Below the pieces are notes generated by a model. The model was not told the DNA's origin, ran no database searches, and worked only from the letters and a program-made list of their open reading frames with translations. Source: Umbilicaria muhlenbergii (lineage: Eukaryota; Ascomycota; Lecanoromycetes; Umbilicariales; Umbilicariaceae). From it: a DNA stretch of 64,000 bases. The stretch covers positions 3,453,404 through 3,517,403 of the forward strand of contig KK106982.1 in assembly GCA_000611775.1 (NCBI GenBank). The letters run 5' to 3'. Within the stretch, counting starts at the first letter, position 1; each line of letters opens with the position of its first letter. Shown here in pieces: positions 1 through 10,836 of this stretch. The position numbers and the translations under genes are program-made.

Positions 1-532
1 AACGAGTCCGCGGCCCTGTTCGCAGCTGATCCCACTGCGCCGCATCTGGCCTATGCCGATTGCGACGATCAGGCCATCCTCTGCACCACGTGGGCAGCCA
101 GCGCTCCGTCCATCTGGCATATCCAACTCCCGATTCCTCAGCCAGATCAGTCAAAGCCAGCTACTACCATTCACATTATCCCGCTCAACGTCACCACTAC
201 CACAGCACAAGACATTGTACAGATCCACACCGCCAAAACCTACGAGCAGCTTTCGGTCTACGAAGGTGCCTTTCACCCTTTTGACGGCTATCTTGCGCAA
301 TTCGGATTAAACCAGGCTCTGGGCTATGTTCTCTTTGCGTTTACTCTGGTGCCCAGTTGGGCGTTCATGATCATCATTAGCATATTCAGCAGGAGTATCA
401 TGTAAGTTTCTTCTCTTGATTGATGGCATGTGTGTGTGCTCACCAGATTGTAGGTCCCGTAGAACGGGAAACATGCAGGCACGACAGTCAGCAGATCGTC
501 CCATGGGGGGTGCCCCATCTGCAGCTCAATAG
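1..532 (+). CDS. Thioredoxin-like single-pass membrane protein, C-terminal part (5' end outside window)
   Basis: The window opens inside an exon (1-401, frame 1) that encodes a soluble region with the pattern AYADCDDQAILCTTW, then a hydrophobic stretch (LGYVLFAFTLVPSWAFMIII) just before the exon end. I recall this layout from a fungal family of thioredoxin-like proteins of the secretory pathway ending in one membrane segment; that family name is from memory. A GTAAGT donor at 402 with an acceptor at 453 and a GCTCAC branch site gives a 52-nt intron; splicing adds a basic tail (SRRTGNMQARQSADRP...) ending at 530-532. Without splicing the protein stops at 403-405. The tail would lie on the side of the membrane opposite the thioredoxin-like domain. 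The family call is tentative; the coding frame and membrane segment are plain. Confidence 0.6.
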
Positions 533-2613
533 TTCCTGTGTCGCTGCAGCTTCGCAACTTGTTCAAAATCCTTAAGAGTGATCCCTTTGTTCCTTGACCG
601 ATTAGGAGTTTCATCAATAATTTTATATTTTACAGCCATTTTTTAGTATTCATCCTCTCACAAGGTTGTAGAATTGAAGTTACGTCTTCGCATTTGCTAC
701 AGAAAGCCTTACATCTTTCCTTCAACTTAGCGTACGGGGCCGATATGAAGCAGCTAGTAATTTCAAAGCAGAGGCTGATGACAACCCCTTTGCCAACCGC
801 ACTGAATATAGTCACCAATCTTGCACTACAGCCAGGTCGAAAATGTTAAATTGCTAACTTCGACCCTTTCATATATGGAGCAGACTTGAACCGTTGTTAG
901 GGGACGAGGTCGAGTTCGGGCTGGATACGTTGAAGTAGACATGATCAAGAAGTATCAAATAGCTCTAGGGTAAGCGTTCAATGCTTTGAATTTTATCGGC
1001 TTTCCGATTTCTTGCACCACACTTGCTTAGGTACAGCACATGATTTGACAGGCCGACTATCTCAATCAAAGGGCAAGAACACCACAGCTGCACTACTTTA
1101 ATCTTGCTGTCCCGGTGTTGTCATGGTGTCATTGACTTTCCTTTGGTCAACAAAGAGTTCCAACCGGCCCTAGTCCTGAAGATCGGGATTCAGGCGACAG
1201 ACGAGGAGGGATCGAACCCAACATGCGGACATAGGAAGGCACATCTACTAAGTCTAAGTAGAAGAAGAGGTTCCAATGCGACAGATTCTGACCATCACAA
1301 CATCATCACTTTCGTCATTGGCATTCTTCACCGGACCATATCTCAATTCGCAAGCATCTCATTGCTCAGCATGCAGATCCTAGAATCTACAGATAGATAG
1401 GCCGGAGCATGCTAAGACTACAACTACGCAGCTACGTTCGCTAAGAACAGCGCGCCTGGTCTCTCCCGAAGTATTCAGCTATCAATTATGAGCCGTATAC
1501 GTATGCGGTGGGAAACTCTGAGGCGGCGAAGAATGGCTCGATAGATTGTGAACCTTGCGACGACAATGGGGTGTCCCAGAAGATGTAGACGAGGGCTAGA
1601 GGAAAGAGAAATATGGCGGATGCTTGCGATGAAGATGCCCCATCAACGGTCGTCATTTTTTGTATTTCCAATTATACAGAACGTAGCAGCCAAGAATACT
1701 TCATACCCTCAGATAGACGCTGAGTTTGTGGTATATTTCCACTTTGGTAGCCAGTCATTACGGATGACTGGAACCTCGTTTTAGAACGTCGTTGTACTTG
1801 AACATGATCCCATTCTTTGTGGGGTATCGCTTTAATTAAATCCGCGCTGTTTTTTGAGCAATCAGCTTGTTCTGTCGTTTTGAAATCGCAGGCAGGTAGC
1901 AAGTACTGTAGAAGCTAATGTTATTCAGGACGGGTTGACAAACGAACAGATTTCAACTTTTCCAACAGCGAATATCCCTGAAGTAGCCCCTTCTTTTTGG
2001 ACTTCCTAGAGCGTACTCACTTCTCATAATCACGGGAATATCCCGCAGGCGAATCCTAGAAATAGGTGACAGGTTTTGGGGAGAGAGGAACACCCCGGAT
2101 GTATTTTTACTACTTGGGAAGAGGTACTCCTGCGAGATTGAGAGATACAAGGATACTCTAGAAAGCCCCATAAATAGGGGTACCTGGGGATAGTCGCTGC
2201 TTTTCTAATTGGCGGCTATCTCTAACTTAGACGCAGCGGCTATTTTCTGCTATCGCCGTGTGCTTTTCCGCTTGAAAAGTAACATGTAGGTAACACATTT
2301 TGACGTTCTGTCAATTTTCATTTCTCTTTCAAATTTATTCAAGAAAGTGACACCAGACTTTAGTGAGCTGCCAAACCTGGCCAGGTCTCTGGCTGAGCTG
2401 TCTCACGTCTGCCACTCCTGCAAGATACAACTATAGACACACCCTAAGAAGTCTCTTGTCCTCCGGCAGAGCTCCGTTCAGCAAGGGATTTCTTAATATC
2501 CGCGGTGCTATCTTGTTAAAGTTCCTTGTGTCCACTGCCTGCTTGTGAGTTTGTAGCTGTCTATACAACACCCGATATTCCTGGCGCTCTCTACCTCTCC
2601 TGAGCATTTCACC
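533..2613. other. Gene-poor interval, about 2.1 kb
   Basis: No convincing gene on either strand. Open frames are under 100 codons, unrelated to anything I know, and lack plausible splice continuations. AT-rich patches occur near 600-660 and 2280-2345. A tRNA-like B-box on the minus strand near 1212 was examined and rejected. The right part should hold the promoter of the gene starting at 2614. Confidence 0.5.
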
Positions 2614-3745
2614 ATGCTACCGCCAATTAAATTTACCGTGTTGAGCACCAACCCTCAATTCTCTCAAATGTACAAAAGCCTCACAGGATCGCTTCTGAAC
2701 TCTGATGGATCAATTCGAGTCTCATCTCAGGATGAGGAAGCAAGAGCTTCTGGTGAAAGGGTGAGTGATAGGATAGGGTCTCATGGTTTTTCATCATTCT
2801 GGTTGACCCGGGTACAAGGCGCTCCTCGTCGCTCGTAGAAGATCAGCAAAGGCGGCGTTAGTTCGTTCTACATTGGCGCGGCTAAGCTATGGTAGCAACA
2901 AGCTTCCTGACGAAGTATGTCATTCTTCAAGAGAGAGCCTATGGGTTTGAGCTAAGTCACATCACAGTTACAAGAAGCCATCGATTCAATTTCCACCCAG
3001 CTCACCACGCAATTATCTCCTTCAGAACGGGATCTCCTTTCTGACGATCTGATTTACTTCCTTGACCACCTCCGTCCCGTAGGCGAGGCACTCTCATTAG
3101 AGCTCTCAAGGACTGCTTTGCATCTTAGACGGATAGCTTATCCCGAAGAAGCCCGTCAAGGCTCGCGTACCAAAACGCCTGATCTAACATATCTCATGCA
3201 AACACGTCACAACGGCCTTGCCCTCGCCAGAGAGACCCTATCCAATTCTCGACTCAAGCTCGCTATGGCAGCTAACAGTGTTCTCGAAATCCACCGCGAT
3301 ATAATTGAAACTGCCATACGTGCAATGGAGCAGACCAAATATGGCAGTGTAGCGCGAGGGATCAAGGCACAGACAGAGCATCTGGCAATTGTGGCCGAGA
3401 GCATGGATGCTAAATTACAGTATGGAGTCCACTACACGGCCCCAGTCACAAGCTAAACTTCGCGAGGAATATTGTCGATGCTGACATCAGGGCAGAGTTA
3501 TGAATCTGGAAGCTCTGAATGCAACCTATACGCCAGAAGTGCGAACGGCGCTGGCGAGGTATAGGAGGCATCTTGACGACGCTCGGGTCAACTTGAAACA
3601 AAGAGAAGAGGAGGCGAAAAGCCGGCTTCGAGAGTATGGGAGCTCTGGGAACGTTATGGAAGAGATTGCACAGAGATTTGCGGAGCTAACGAAAGAAGCG
3701 GATGCTGTGAAGGCGGACATGAAAAGGTTAGGTGATGAAGGTTGA
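2614..3745 (+). CDS. Coiled-coil protein of unknown function, four exons
   Basis: Exons 2614-2760, 2819-2914, 2968-3419 and 3496-3745 join in frame to a 314-residue protein; introns are 58, 53 and 76 nt with GTGAGT, GTATGT and GTATGG donors and CAG/AAG acceptors. The protein is mostly helical and charged. Residues roughly 45-75 form a basic helix (RRRSAKAALVRSTLARL) and the last 85 residues a coiled coil (ARYRRHLDDARVNLKQREEEAK). There is no signal peptide, membrane segment or catalytic motif. I do not recognise the family with confidence. The size and helical character would suit an augmin (HAUS4-like) or other spindle or centromere subunit, but that is only a guess. The gene is convergent with the RCC1-repeat gene on its right, with 70 bp between stop codons. 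Confidence 0.72.
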
Positions 3746-3815
3746 CAATTCCGTTCAAGAGCCCCAATCGTCACTTCCAAGGAAAGATTGCCTAAGAAAT
3801 CCAAGTGTAGCAGCT

Positions 3816-4967
3816 TCATGACTTGTCGGTGAGAAATCCGGAGGCCTCCCCGACCACATCATTGTCCCCTTGACTCTCTTCATCCGCTTGCGCAATGGCA
3901 AAGCTCGCCCACAATGCACACTCAACTCCGATCACCTTCTTGCCGTGCAATGATACTGCCTCGATCCAGTCATCAGCAAAACATCTTTGGCCAGTACCCA
4001 GTTGCCCGTTGACGCCCCTCCCAGTAGCGAAGACCCTTCCTTCGGCCGTCAACACCACAATGTGACCACCACCTACAGCTACGTCTACAATGTCGGTGCC
4101 ATTATCAATGTCAACGAGCTTTACTTCCTCGTCATCCTCGTCCTTGCTTCCTTGTCTCACAGCTGGTAAAGCCCCGATTCTTTCGCTCTCCCCTGGCCGC
4201 CCGCCCCAGACGTAGAGGTCGTTGTCCCTTGAGATTGCAGCAGTGATCCACCCTTCAGTTGCGACTTTCTTGATAGGAATGCCTCCAAGGCATGTGACTG
4301 GACAAGGGGTGTAGGCGGATGACGTGGTAGTGGGAGTACGGCCAAGGTGAGAGTGACGAGGATCTCCCCAGGTATAGACTTCGCCATTTGCGGCCAGGGC
4401 TATGAAAGCGGTCGAATTGGCAGTAAGCTGTGTGACAATGACCTGAAGGTCGTAGGTGGCTTTCGGCTCATTTTCCGACAGGAAATCTGCAAGGGAAGTG
4501 AACAAAAGTATGGTTGACCCTTCTTCTATTTCTCCACCAGAACTTGTACATCTGCAGATACAAACGTCGCCATTACCCGCAATAGTAATATGTCGTATGT
4601 GACCCTGTGCTTTCTGATGGTGTCGCGCAGTGATCATCCGCAGGGAGTCCTGATCGGCTTTCAGGCTCCAGATACTGCCATCTTTCGCCAATGCTCCCAG
4701 CACGCCCGTATGGTCGCCATAAAGCGTGCTAACATCATGTACACCAAGACCGCGGATGAGCCCCTTGTTGATGGCCGTGTGCTGTGAGCCGCGGAGGACA
4801 AGCTCTCCGTCCACTTCAAGCACCGTTGAACTCCAGAGTGCGCATAGGAGATTTACATGTCTTGCCGTGTAGATGCATGCAAATTGGCTAATGTCATTGG
4901 GGTGACTGTCAAGCGATTCGAAGCTCAGCTGGTTATGAGCGTTGAAGCCGGATGCATAAACCTTCAT
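3816..4967 (-). CDS. RCC1-repeat (regulator of chromosome condensation-like) beta-propeller protein
   Basis: A single 383-codon exon starts with ATG at 4967. RCC1-type blades are visible: the N-terminal VYASGFNAHNQLSF, VYTWGDPRHSHLGR near residue 200, LYVWGGRPGESERIG near 250, and VFATGRGVNGQLGTG near 310. Proteins of this size with divergent RCC1 repeats in ascomycetes resemble yeast Ats1, an alpha-tubulin suppressor linked to wobble-uridine tRNA modification. The repeats are well supported, but the equivalence to Ats1 is inference. Canonical Ran-exchange residues cannot be assigned by eye. There is no signal peptide or membrane segment. Its promoter lies in the 0.87 kb shared with the divergent alpha/beta hydrolase gene. 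Confidence 0.85.
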   Translation of the reverse strand: MKVYASGFNAHNQLSFESLDSHPNDISQFACIYTARHVNLLCALWSSTVLEVDGELVLRGSQHTAINKGLIRGLGVHDVSTLYGDHTGVLGALAKDGSIWSLKADQDSLRMITARHHQKAQGHIRHITIAGNGDVCICRCTSSGGEIEEGSTILLFTSLADFLSENEPKATYDLQVIVTQLTANSTAFIALAANGEVYTWGDPRHSHLGRTPTTTSSAYTPCPVTCLGGIPIKKVATEGWITAAISRDNDLYVWGGRPGESERIGALPAVRQGSKDEDDEEVKLVDIDNGTDIVDVAVGGGHIVVLTAEGRVFATGRGVNGQLGTGQRCFADDWIEAVSLHGKKVIGVECALWASFAIAQADEESQGDNDVVGEASGFLTDKS

Positions 4968-5687
4968 TGCTGACTAGGCCGGGACCGACCGCAGGCGAAC
5001 TGGAATGAGGACTGGCCTTGAGAGTAGAAGATCACCCTGTGTCTTAGACCACCATGGGCAGCCCGTGGATTATCTTCCACTCGATGAATATATGCCACCA
5101 GGTGTCCAGGCCTGGCAATCGCATGGCGAACACATGCGTATAAGCTATCCTCAGGGGAGCTTTCGTGTCAGCGAGAAGACGTATTGGAAAGACAGCACAC
5201 GTAACTCCACAATAGCCGTGAGAGAGGGGAAACACTCAGGGTAAAGAGCACGTGACATACCGACGCTTACATTTCGGAGACACTTCGATCTGGATCGCTC
5301 CTCAATTGCGGAGGCCCTCTTTAGAATCTTTGCCGACGCTCATGCAACATAGATATTCCACATTACCCTCGCGTGTAAGGAATTTGGCTGAAATAAGAGA
5401 TCGTATTCCGAGACCTGGCACCCTGCCCGGATTAATTACCGGCACTGGGCGTTTCTTATTTCCGCCCATGAGTCCAAGAAAGAGATCCGCTCAAACCCCG
5501 CAAATGCTCAACAAAGTTCGGTCGAGATCCCAAGGGATGAAGACAGAGCCCCTGGAACGGCACCTCCCACACTCGCAATCGCCATGGCGTTCATCTTGAT
5601 GGGGCCAATGGCAGCTGGGCCAATGTCCCGCTCCGTGGCTTTCATCCGTCAAGATGGGAACCCCAAGCTGCTGCGGCAGCCCGGGGC

Positions 5688-5706
5688 ATCCCCGCATTGC
5701 GGGGAT
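5688..5706. promoter_or_regulatory. Perfect 19-bp inverted repeat with GC-rich arms
   Basis: The sequence reads ATCCCCGCA-T-TGCGGGGAT: two perfect 9-nt arms around one base. Each arm contains GCGGGG, which fits the SYGGRG consensus of the CreA/Mig1 carbon repressor, and CCGGGG just upstream (5681-5686) also fits it. The repeat lies about 130 bp before the hydrolase ATG, so it may be an operator. The symmetry is seen directly; the binding factor is inference. Confidence 0.45.
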
Positions 5707-5728
5707 TACAGTCTGGACATCTACAACT

Positions 5729-5736
5729 ATATAAAG
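5729..5736 (+). promoter_or_regulatory. TATA-like element of the alpha/beta hydrolase gene
   Basis: ATATAAAG stands about 100 bp upstream of the start codon at 5835, a usual place for a core promoter in filamentous fungi. Confidence 0.4.
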
Positions 5737-5834
5737 CATTGCTCTATGGTATTGAAGGGCTTACTATTAAGCAACTATACTAGCCCCAAGACATACACAG
5801 AATTGTATCAATAGGACCATCGGATCCGAGCAGC

Positions 5835-7013
5835 ATGTCTCCCCACGTCCAAAGAGTCTACGTTCCCCATCTGGGTGGTAAGTCTTTCACTCGCGGCCGC
5901 TATGTCATCAAGCTAATGATTAATTAGGTACCTATGCTGGGTACGGTGGAGTGTGAAAGAGAGCAAGTTCGGACTGAAAGAATGCTAATGCTGTACATGA
6001 AGATACCAAATGCCGCACCCTTACGATCCCAAGAAGCCGACTCTTGTCCTCGTGAACTCTTTCACGACCTCCTCCGACCTCTACAAGGGACAGTATGCCA
6101 ATCACGATCTGACCAAGACCATGAACCTGCTCGCGATCGAGCTCTTGGGTCATGGCGCAACACGCACCAAATCCGAAAACTTCACGTACTGGGATACTGC
6201 ACAAATGAACTTGCAGGTCATGACCGCCTTGGGTATCGAGAAAGCTTTTGTCTTGGGCACAAGTCAGGGAGGCTGGATAACAGTCAGAATGGCCTTGTTG
6301 GCGCCAGATAGGGTACGTATGACACACCATCAAGAAATCCATGTGTCGGAGCCCAAGGCCACTAACCTTGCTCCTCCAAATTGCAGATCGAGGGTATCGT
6401 CCCACTCGGCACCTCAATGGACTACGAGTCCGAACGCACACGCAAGCTCGGCTGTTGGGACGGCGCCGACGCATGCACCGGCCCCATCAACAACTGGACA
6501 ACCACCAAACCAACTCCCGATTTTGAGCCCGAGGACTCATTCTGCAATTTCCTGATTGACATCGGGTTCGGCAAAGACTGCGACAGCAGCGTCCGAGAAT
6601 TCTGGCAGAAGACGATTAAGAGTAACTACCGGGGTGATGCGGGGAGGAGAAGAGCAAGGATGGCGGCGATCAACTTGAGAGAGAGGGATGGATTGCACGG
6701 GCGATTGTCTGACGTCGTATGCCCGGTGATGTGGTTGCACGTAAGTAGTGGCGCATGCCTTCGTAGACTGATTCATAAAATGAACTCGGGCGGAAGATGG
6801 GCAGCAACATTTCGATACTAACGAGTTTATTAGGGCACGAGCGACGCGGTATACTCGGTCGAGAACGCGCAAGAGGAGATCAAGCTGTTCACCAACTCCC
6901 CGCACGCGGACCTGGTCACCGTCAAAGGCGGCCAGCACTTCCTGAGTGCATCGCATCCGAAGGAGGTAGACAGTGCGCTGATCGAATTTGTGTCGAAGTG
7001 GCACAACCCCTGA
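5835..7013 (+). CDS. Alpha/beta hydrolase-fold protein, five exons including a 13-nt exon
   Basis: Exons 5835-5877, 5928-5940, 6003-6312, 6387-6740 and 6834-7013 give 299 residues. The N-terminus reads MSPHVQRVYVPHLGG, then TYAGYQMPHPYDPKKPTL across the 13-nt exon. The nucleophile elbow is GTSQGGW (Ser near residue 105); the later VYSVENAQEEIKLF and the GGQHFLSASHP histidine supply the remaining expected triad positions. Oxyanion-side motif NSFTTSSDLY and LLGHGATRT are also typical of the fold. I know this as a conserved fungal hydrolase family of unknown substrate; it has no signal peptide, so it is probably intracellular. Splice sites are canonical with CTAATG/CACTAAC branch points. Possible carbon-repressor sites precede it. 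Confidence 0.9.
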
Positions 7014-7289
7014 ACATTTGTACCAAGTCGGGTCACATGAGAGGTGTCGATACGGCTGCCGCCGATTTATCTGCAACTTCATCATACATTGACCAAGATA
7101 GAAGCTCCCGGGGGCAGTAACAAATATGAAGCATAAGGTTAGGCACAGGTCGAAGTACCTCCATTTAGTACAAGTTAAGTGTACACTAGAAATGGATGTA
7201 CATCCTCAGCGGGCGCAAGTAGGTCGGCTGTGTGCACTGCAAATGGGTATAATGGTTGCACGGGGTGAACGCCGCTCCTTTTCCCCCTT

Positions 7290-8117
7290 TCAATGGAATT
7301 TACTGTAAATAACGGCAAAAATCAAAAGCACCAAGACGGTAATAATGGCAACGGTTATAATCCGATTTGTAGCCATCCTGTCACCCAGCCATTAGCAAAA
7401 CAAATCCCGGCGATCGGTGAGAGGGGACTGAGGTGAAAAGGGATTAGGTACCTACGCGCCATCCCCCTCAACGTTTTGACGCTCCGATCCACATAGCCCT
7501 CACTTTCGAGCAATGTCCCTCTCGTATGTTGGATGGTCTCTCTCTGTAGCTGTAGATCGGCCAGCGTTCCTCGGCCAATGTCCTCCGTCTCTAGCGCAAT
7601 CCTCTGACTCTCCCGTAACCGGTGCGAGCTCCGGTCCAAGCGCTCGGTGCCGGAAAGGAGTTGTTGACGCTGTTCGAGCTGGTCGTCGGTGCTAGGGTTG
7701 TCGGTATATCGCGATCCGAATAGGGCAGTACGGTCGGAGGAGAGGGATTTCAGTTTGCGCTTGCAGGCGTCGATGTCGGATTCGTGGTTGCGGAAGCGTT
7801 GGTTCGTTTTGCTGCGCGTCGAGGAGGGAATGTTTTGTTTCTCGATGCGCATTTGGTCAAGCTGGGGAGCACAGGTGTTAGCATAACAGTCGCAGCTGTT
7901 GGTTTGAGGAGCCGCCCCCGTCACGCGGTTGGCCTACCAACTCGTTGGCCTCATCAAGAGCGCGTTCGGCTTGTCGTATGGCTGATTTCCTTGGCTCTCC
8001 CGATAACTCGGGTATCTGGTCTAGCTTTTGATTCAGGTCTGCCTGCACCAGCTTGAGCTCTGCCTCGTAGCTGCCAAATAGCTCGGATCCGGCATCGGTG
8101 TCTAGTGGGTTCGTCAT
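7290..8117 (-). CDS. VTI1: Vti1-like v-SNARE (Qb-SNARE)
   Basis: Exons (minus strand) 8117-7938, 7861-7452 and 7377-7290 encode 225 residues; introns are 76 and 74 nt. The N-terminal helical domain (LFGSYEAELKLVQADLNQKL) matches the Vti1 Habc-like bundle. A Qb SNARE motif runs at about residues 125-190 (SGTERLDRSSHRLRESQRIA), followed by the C-terminal tail anchor MATNRIITVAIITVLVLL in the last exon. The length agrees with yeast Vti1 (217). In the family it drives fusion at Golgi, endosome and vacuole with several syntaxin partners. The last exon is easily missed because it carries only the membrane anchor. It is divergent from the FAD oxidoreductase gene. Confidence 0.93.
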
Positions 8118-8762
8118 TCTGTTGTAACTGGATTTATTAACCGCCGGATATCAAGGTTACTGCGGATGGGCAATCGACCAGTGGGATCTTGTACGTTGTG
8201 CGCTGGGGGTATCGTGAGCTTTGCTGCCTCTGCCACTGCCTGCACTCGGGTTCGTGGGTTCGCTGAGGTCTGGCTTTGTTCTAGGCTCAGTCAAGTGTGG
8301 GTTGGAACAGGAGGTTCGGTGGAGTTCGGTATTGCTATGCTTCGCCAGGTAGATTGGAGAGATGTAAAATGCGTAGTCGTGAGAGGTTGTACGTATGCTT
8401 TGGCTGGCACAGTTGGATGTCCGTTATATGACGAGGTCGAAAGATCCCTGCAAGATCAATATATCACCGTAATCTGAGTCACTCTGCCAAACGTCTCCGG
8501 CTGTTAATTATTAGAGGTGGAGTAGCCCAGAGCTTGCCTTGGAACCACCAATGTACGTCCGCCACTTTGAAAAGCCGCTCTGAATAGACTTCGTGTAAAT
8601 CCTTCATGCGAATATATCTCTAACACATCTTACTTGTTGAAGAACACTAGCATTGTGTTTTCGATCATTCTCTCTCTTTTTCTCAGTTAAATCAAAGTAA
8701 TTCTCCTATTCCCTACTTACACGCCATTTGTTAAGCCATTCGCTGTCAAAGATTCCATTGTA
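8118..8762. other. Divergent promoter region, VTI1 and FAD oxidoreductase
   Basis: 645 bp between two divergent start codons. I see no gene; a pyrimidine-rich leader (8660-8720) precedes the right-hand gene. Confidence 0.45.
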
Positions 8763-10419
8763 ATGCAAGGCAGAAAGCGAGTCGCTGTCGTTGGTAGTGG
8801 CTGCTCCGGCTTAGCTGCAATATGGGCGTTGAAAAGTACGGAACATGAAGTACATCTATACGAGGCAGGGGAACGTTTGGGGGGACATACGAACACTGTT
8901 GAATTCGAACATAAAGGTCAGAAGACAAAAGTTGACACCGGCTTCATCGTTCTGAATACCGCAACTTACCGTAAGTCCCCCTTTGGGTCTTCTAATATCG
9001 ATATACGGATGCTAAAGGTGGCCAGCGAACTTCATCGCCTTCTTGAAAGCAGTAGGGGTGCCAACAGTCCCCACTGAGATGACCTTTGGTGTCTCACGAG
9101 ACCAAGGGTTATTCGAATGGGCCGGAACATCGCTTTCGGCCGTCTTCGCCCAGCGATCAAACCTGCTACGCCCACGAATGTGGCGAATGATTTTTGATAT
9201 TATCCGTTTCAATCAATATGCTTTGGATCTACTATCAGAAAAGGACGAAAGTGAAGAGGATCCAAGCGGCGCTAATGGGGCTGGAGCGAAGTTTCATCAA
9301 AACGAGAAAGCAGCGCATCAGGAGAGCATCGGAGACTACCTAGATCGTGAAGGGTACTCGGAGGGCTTCAGGGACGATTATCTGATACCCATGACGGCTG
9401 CTGTCTGGAGTACAAGCCCAGATAAATGCACGCTGGAGTTTCCAGCGGTGACCTTAGTCCGATTCATGTGGAACCATCACCTCCTAACCACTGTAGCCGC
9501 GAGGCCACCGTGGTTAACAATTCAAGGTGGTTCAGATCAATACATCAACGCTGTGATGGCAGATTTTCCATCACACAAACTGCATCTGAATACTGCCGTT
9601 AAGTCATTAAGGGTCCTCGAGAACGATCAGATCGCTCTGCAGTCAGTCAATGGGCAGGATATCTTCGACCACATCATCCTTGCCACACATGGTGATCAAG
9701 CAATGAACATCATCCGCGATATCGCCACGAATGCGGAAAAGGACATCATGTCAGGCTTCAAGACTAGCACCAACACCGCCGTCCTCCACTCCGATCTCTC
9801 TGTAGGTGCAATTCGTTCTACCACCCTTGCATTCGCTTTTTAACAGCGAGCTAACAAACCCCAGCTGATGCCCACCCGGCGAGTCGCCTGGTCCGCCTGG
9901 AATTACATCACGCGCACCTCTTCCTCATCCGACGCGGTCTCCTCAATCTGCCTGACGTACTGGATGAACCTCCTCCAACACATTCCCATGTCCAAGTTCG
10001 GACCAGTCCTTGTAACACTCAACCCGATCACTCCTCCAGACCCGAACCTTACTCAGGGCACCTACTCTTATGCCCATCCACTCTACAACCCTACCGCCAT
10101 TCGGTCCCAAAAGCTTTTGCCACGGATCCAAAACACCAGGGGCATCAGCTACGCAGGTGCGTGGACAAAGTACGGATTCCATGAGGATGGTTTTAGCAGT
10201 GGACTCAAGGTAGCGGTGGAGCATCTCGGTGCGGAACTACCGTTCGAGTTTGTGGACAGCACGTTTTCAAGAGGGAGGATGCCAAGGCTGGGTTGGCGGG
10301 ATTATGTGGTCAGGATATTTGTGCTGCTGGTCCAAATGCTTATCAACGTCGTCGGGCAAATGACGGAAACGGTACAGGGACAACATGTTCAGCAGGAGCT
10401 GAGAAAGAAGTTACGGTAG
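8763..10419 (+). CDS. FAD-dependent amine oxidase-like oxidoreductase
   Basis: Exons 8763-8970, 9026-9801 and 9865-10419 encode 512 residues. The N-terminus has the Rossmann dinucleotide fold VAVVGSGCSGLAAIWAL, an acidic strand end (VHLYEAGERLGGHT) and TGFIVLN, a set typical of the NAD(P)-binding/amine oxidase superfamily. Middle motifs DDYLIPMTAAVWST and LTIQGGSDQYI and the C-terminal FAD motif SYAGAWTKYGFHEDGFSSG match the family of fungal and bacterial flavoproteins often annotated FAD/NAD(P)-binding or cyclopropane synthase-associated amine oxidases. A hydrophobic stretch near the end (FVLLVQMLINVVG) may be membrane-associated. The substrate is unknown. The first acceptor (9025) is set by the conserved PNFIAFLK after the splice. 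Confidence 0.88.
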
Positions 10420-10836
10420 CAGTTGGATTTCCGGAAAGCATGCCTGCGTACGCGATGTTGTTTGCCTATAACCCTCAGAGCCAATGGCAGAACATGGTGA
10501 CAGATGGTTTTGGACCATCTGGGCACTCATGTGGAACGCTGGACCAGCTTTACTCACCATCACTAGGATCGTCTGGCAAACACTCGTATTGTTCGTCGTC
10601 CGGGCCATCCGCGGGTGGTTTCCAAACACAACTCCAAAAAATTCTCATGAGGCCAGTAAGTGTTTGAAGTTGAGGTGCCCTGTAATCGTGGCGCCTCAGC
10701 ATGCCATGTCCCTTCCGTGCATTCTTCGTCCAAGTTACCAGGTATCATGTTGCCATCCAAACTCCATAACGTGACCCCTTGCCGTCCCAGCATGTCATGC
10801 TCCATATTACACCGTCCTCTCATTCCCCCAAACTCC
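10420..10836. other. Intergenic, convergent gene ends
   Basis: 417 bp between the oxidoreductase and DSC3 stop codons. Nothing recognisable on either strand. Confidence 0.4.

Larger units (their letters stand above)
4968..5834. other. Divergent promoter region between the RCC1-repeat and alpha/beta hydrolase genes
   Basis: 867 bp without a recognisable gene. It holds a CACGTG E-box-like site near 5250, a 19-bp inverted repeat at 5688-5706 and a TATA-like element near 5729, both upstream of the hydrolase start. Confidence 0.5.

Noticed and set aside
1195-1290. tRNA-like B-box on the minus strand (GGGTTCGATCCC near 1212)
   Set aside because: The T-arm stem pairs at only three of five positions and no matching acceptor stem or anticodon arm is found upstream at the right distance.
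2026-2050. Short inverted repeat CGGGA-ATA-TCCCG
   Set aside because: Five-base arms are common by chance, and there is no gene close by that it could serve.
5005-5599. Overlapping open frames upstream of the hydrolase gene
   Set aside because: None resembles a known protein, and the region is better explained as a divergent promoter.
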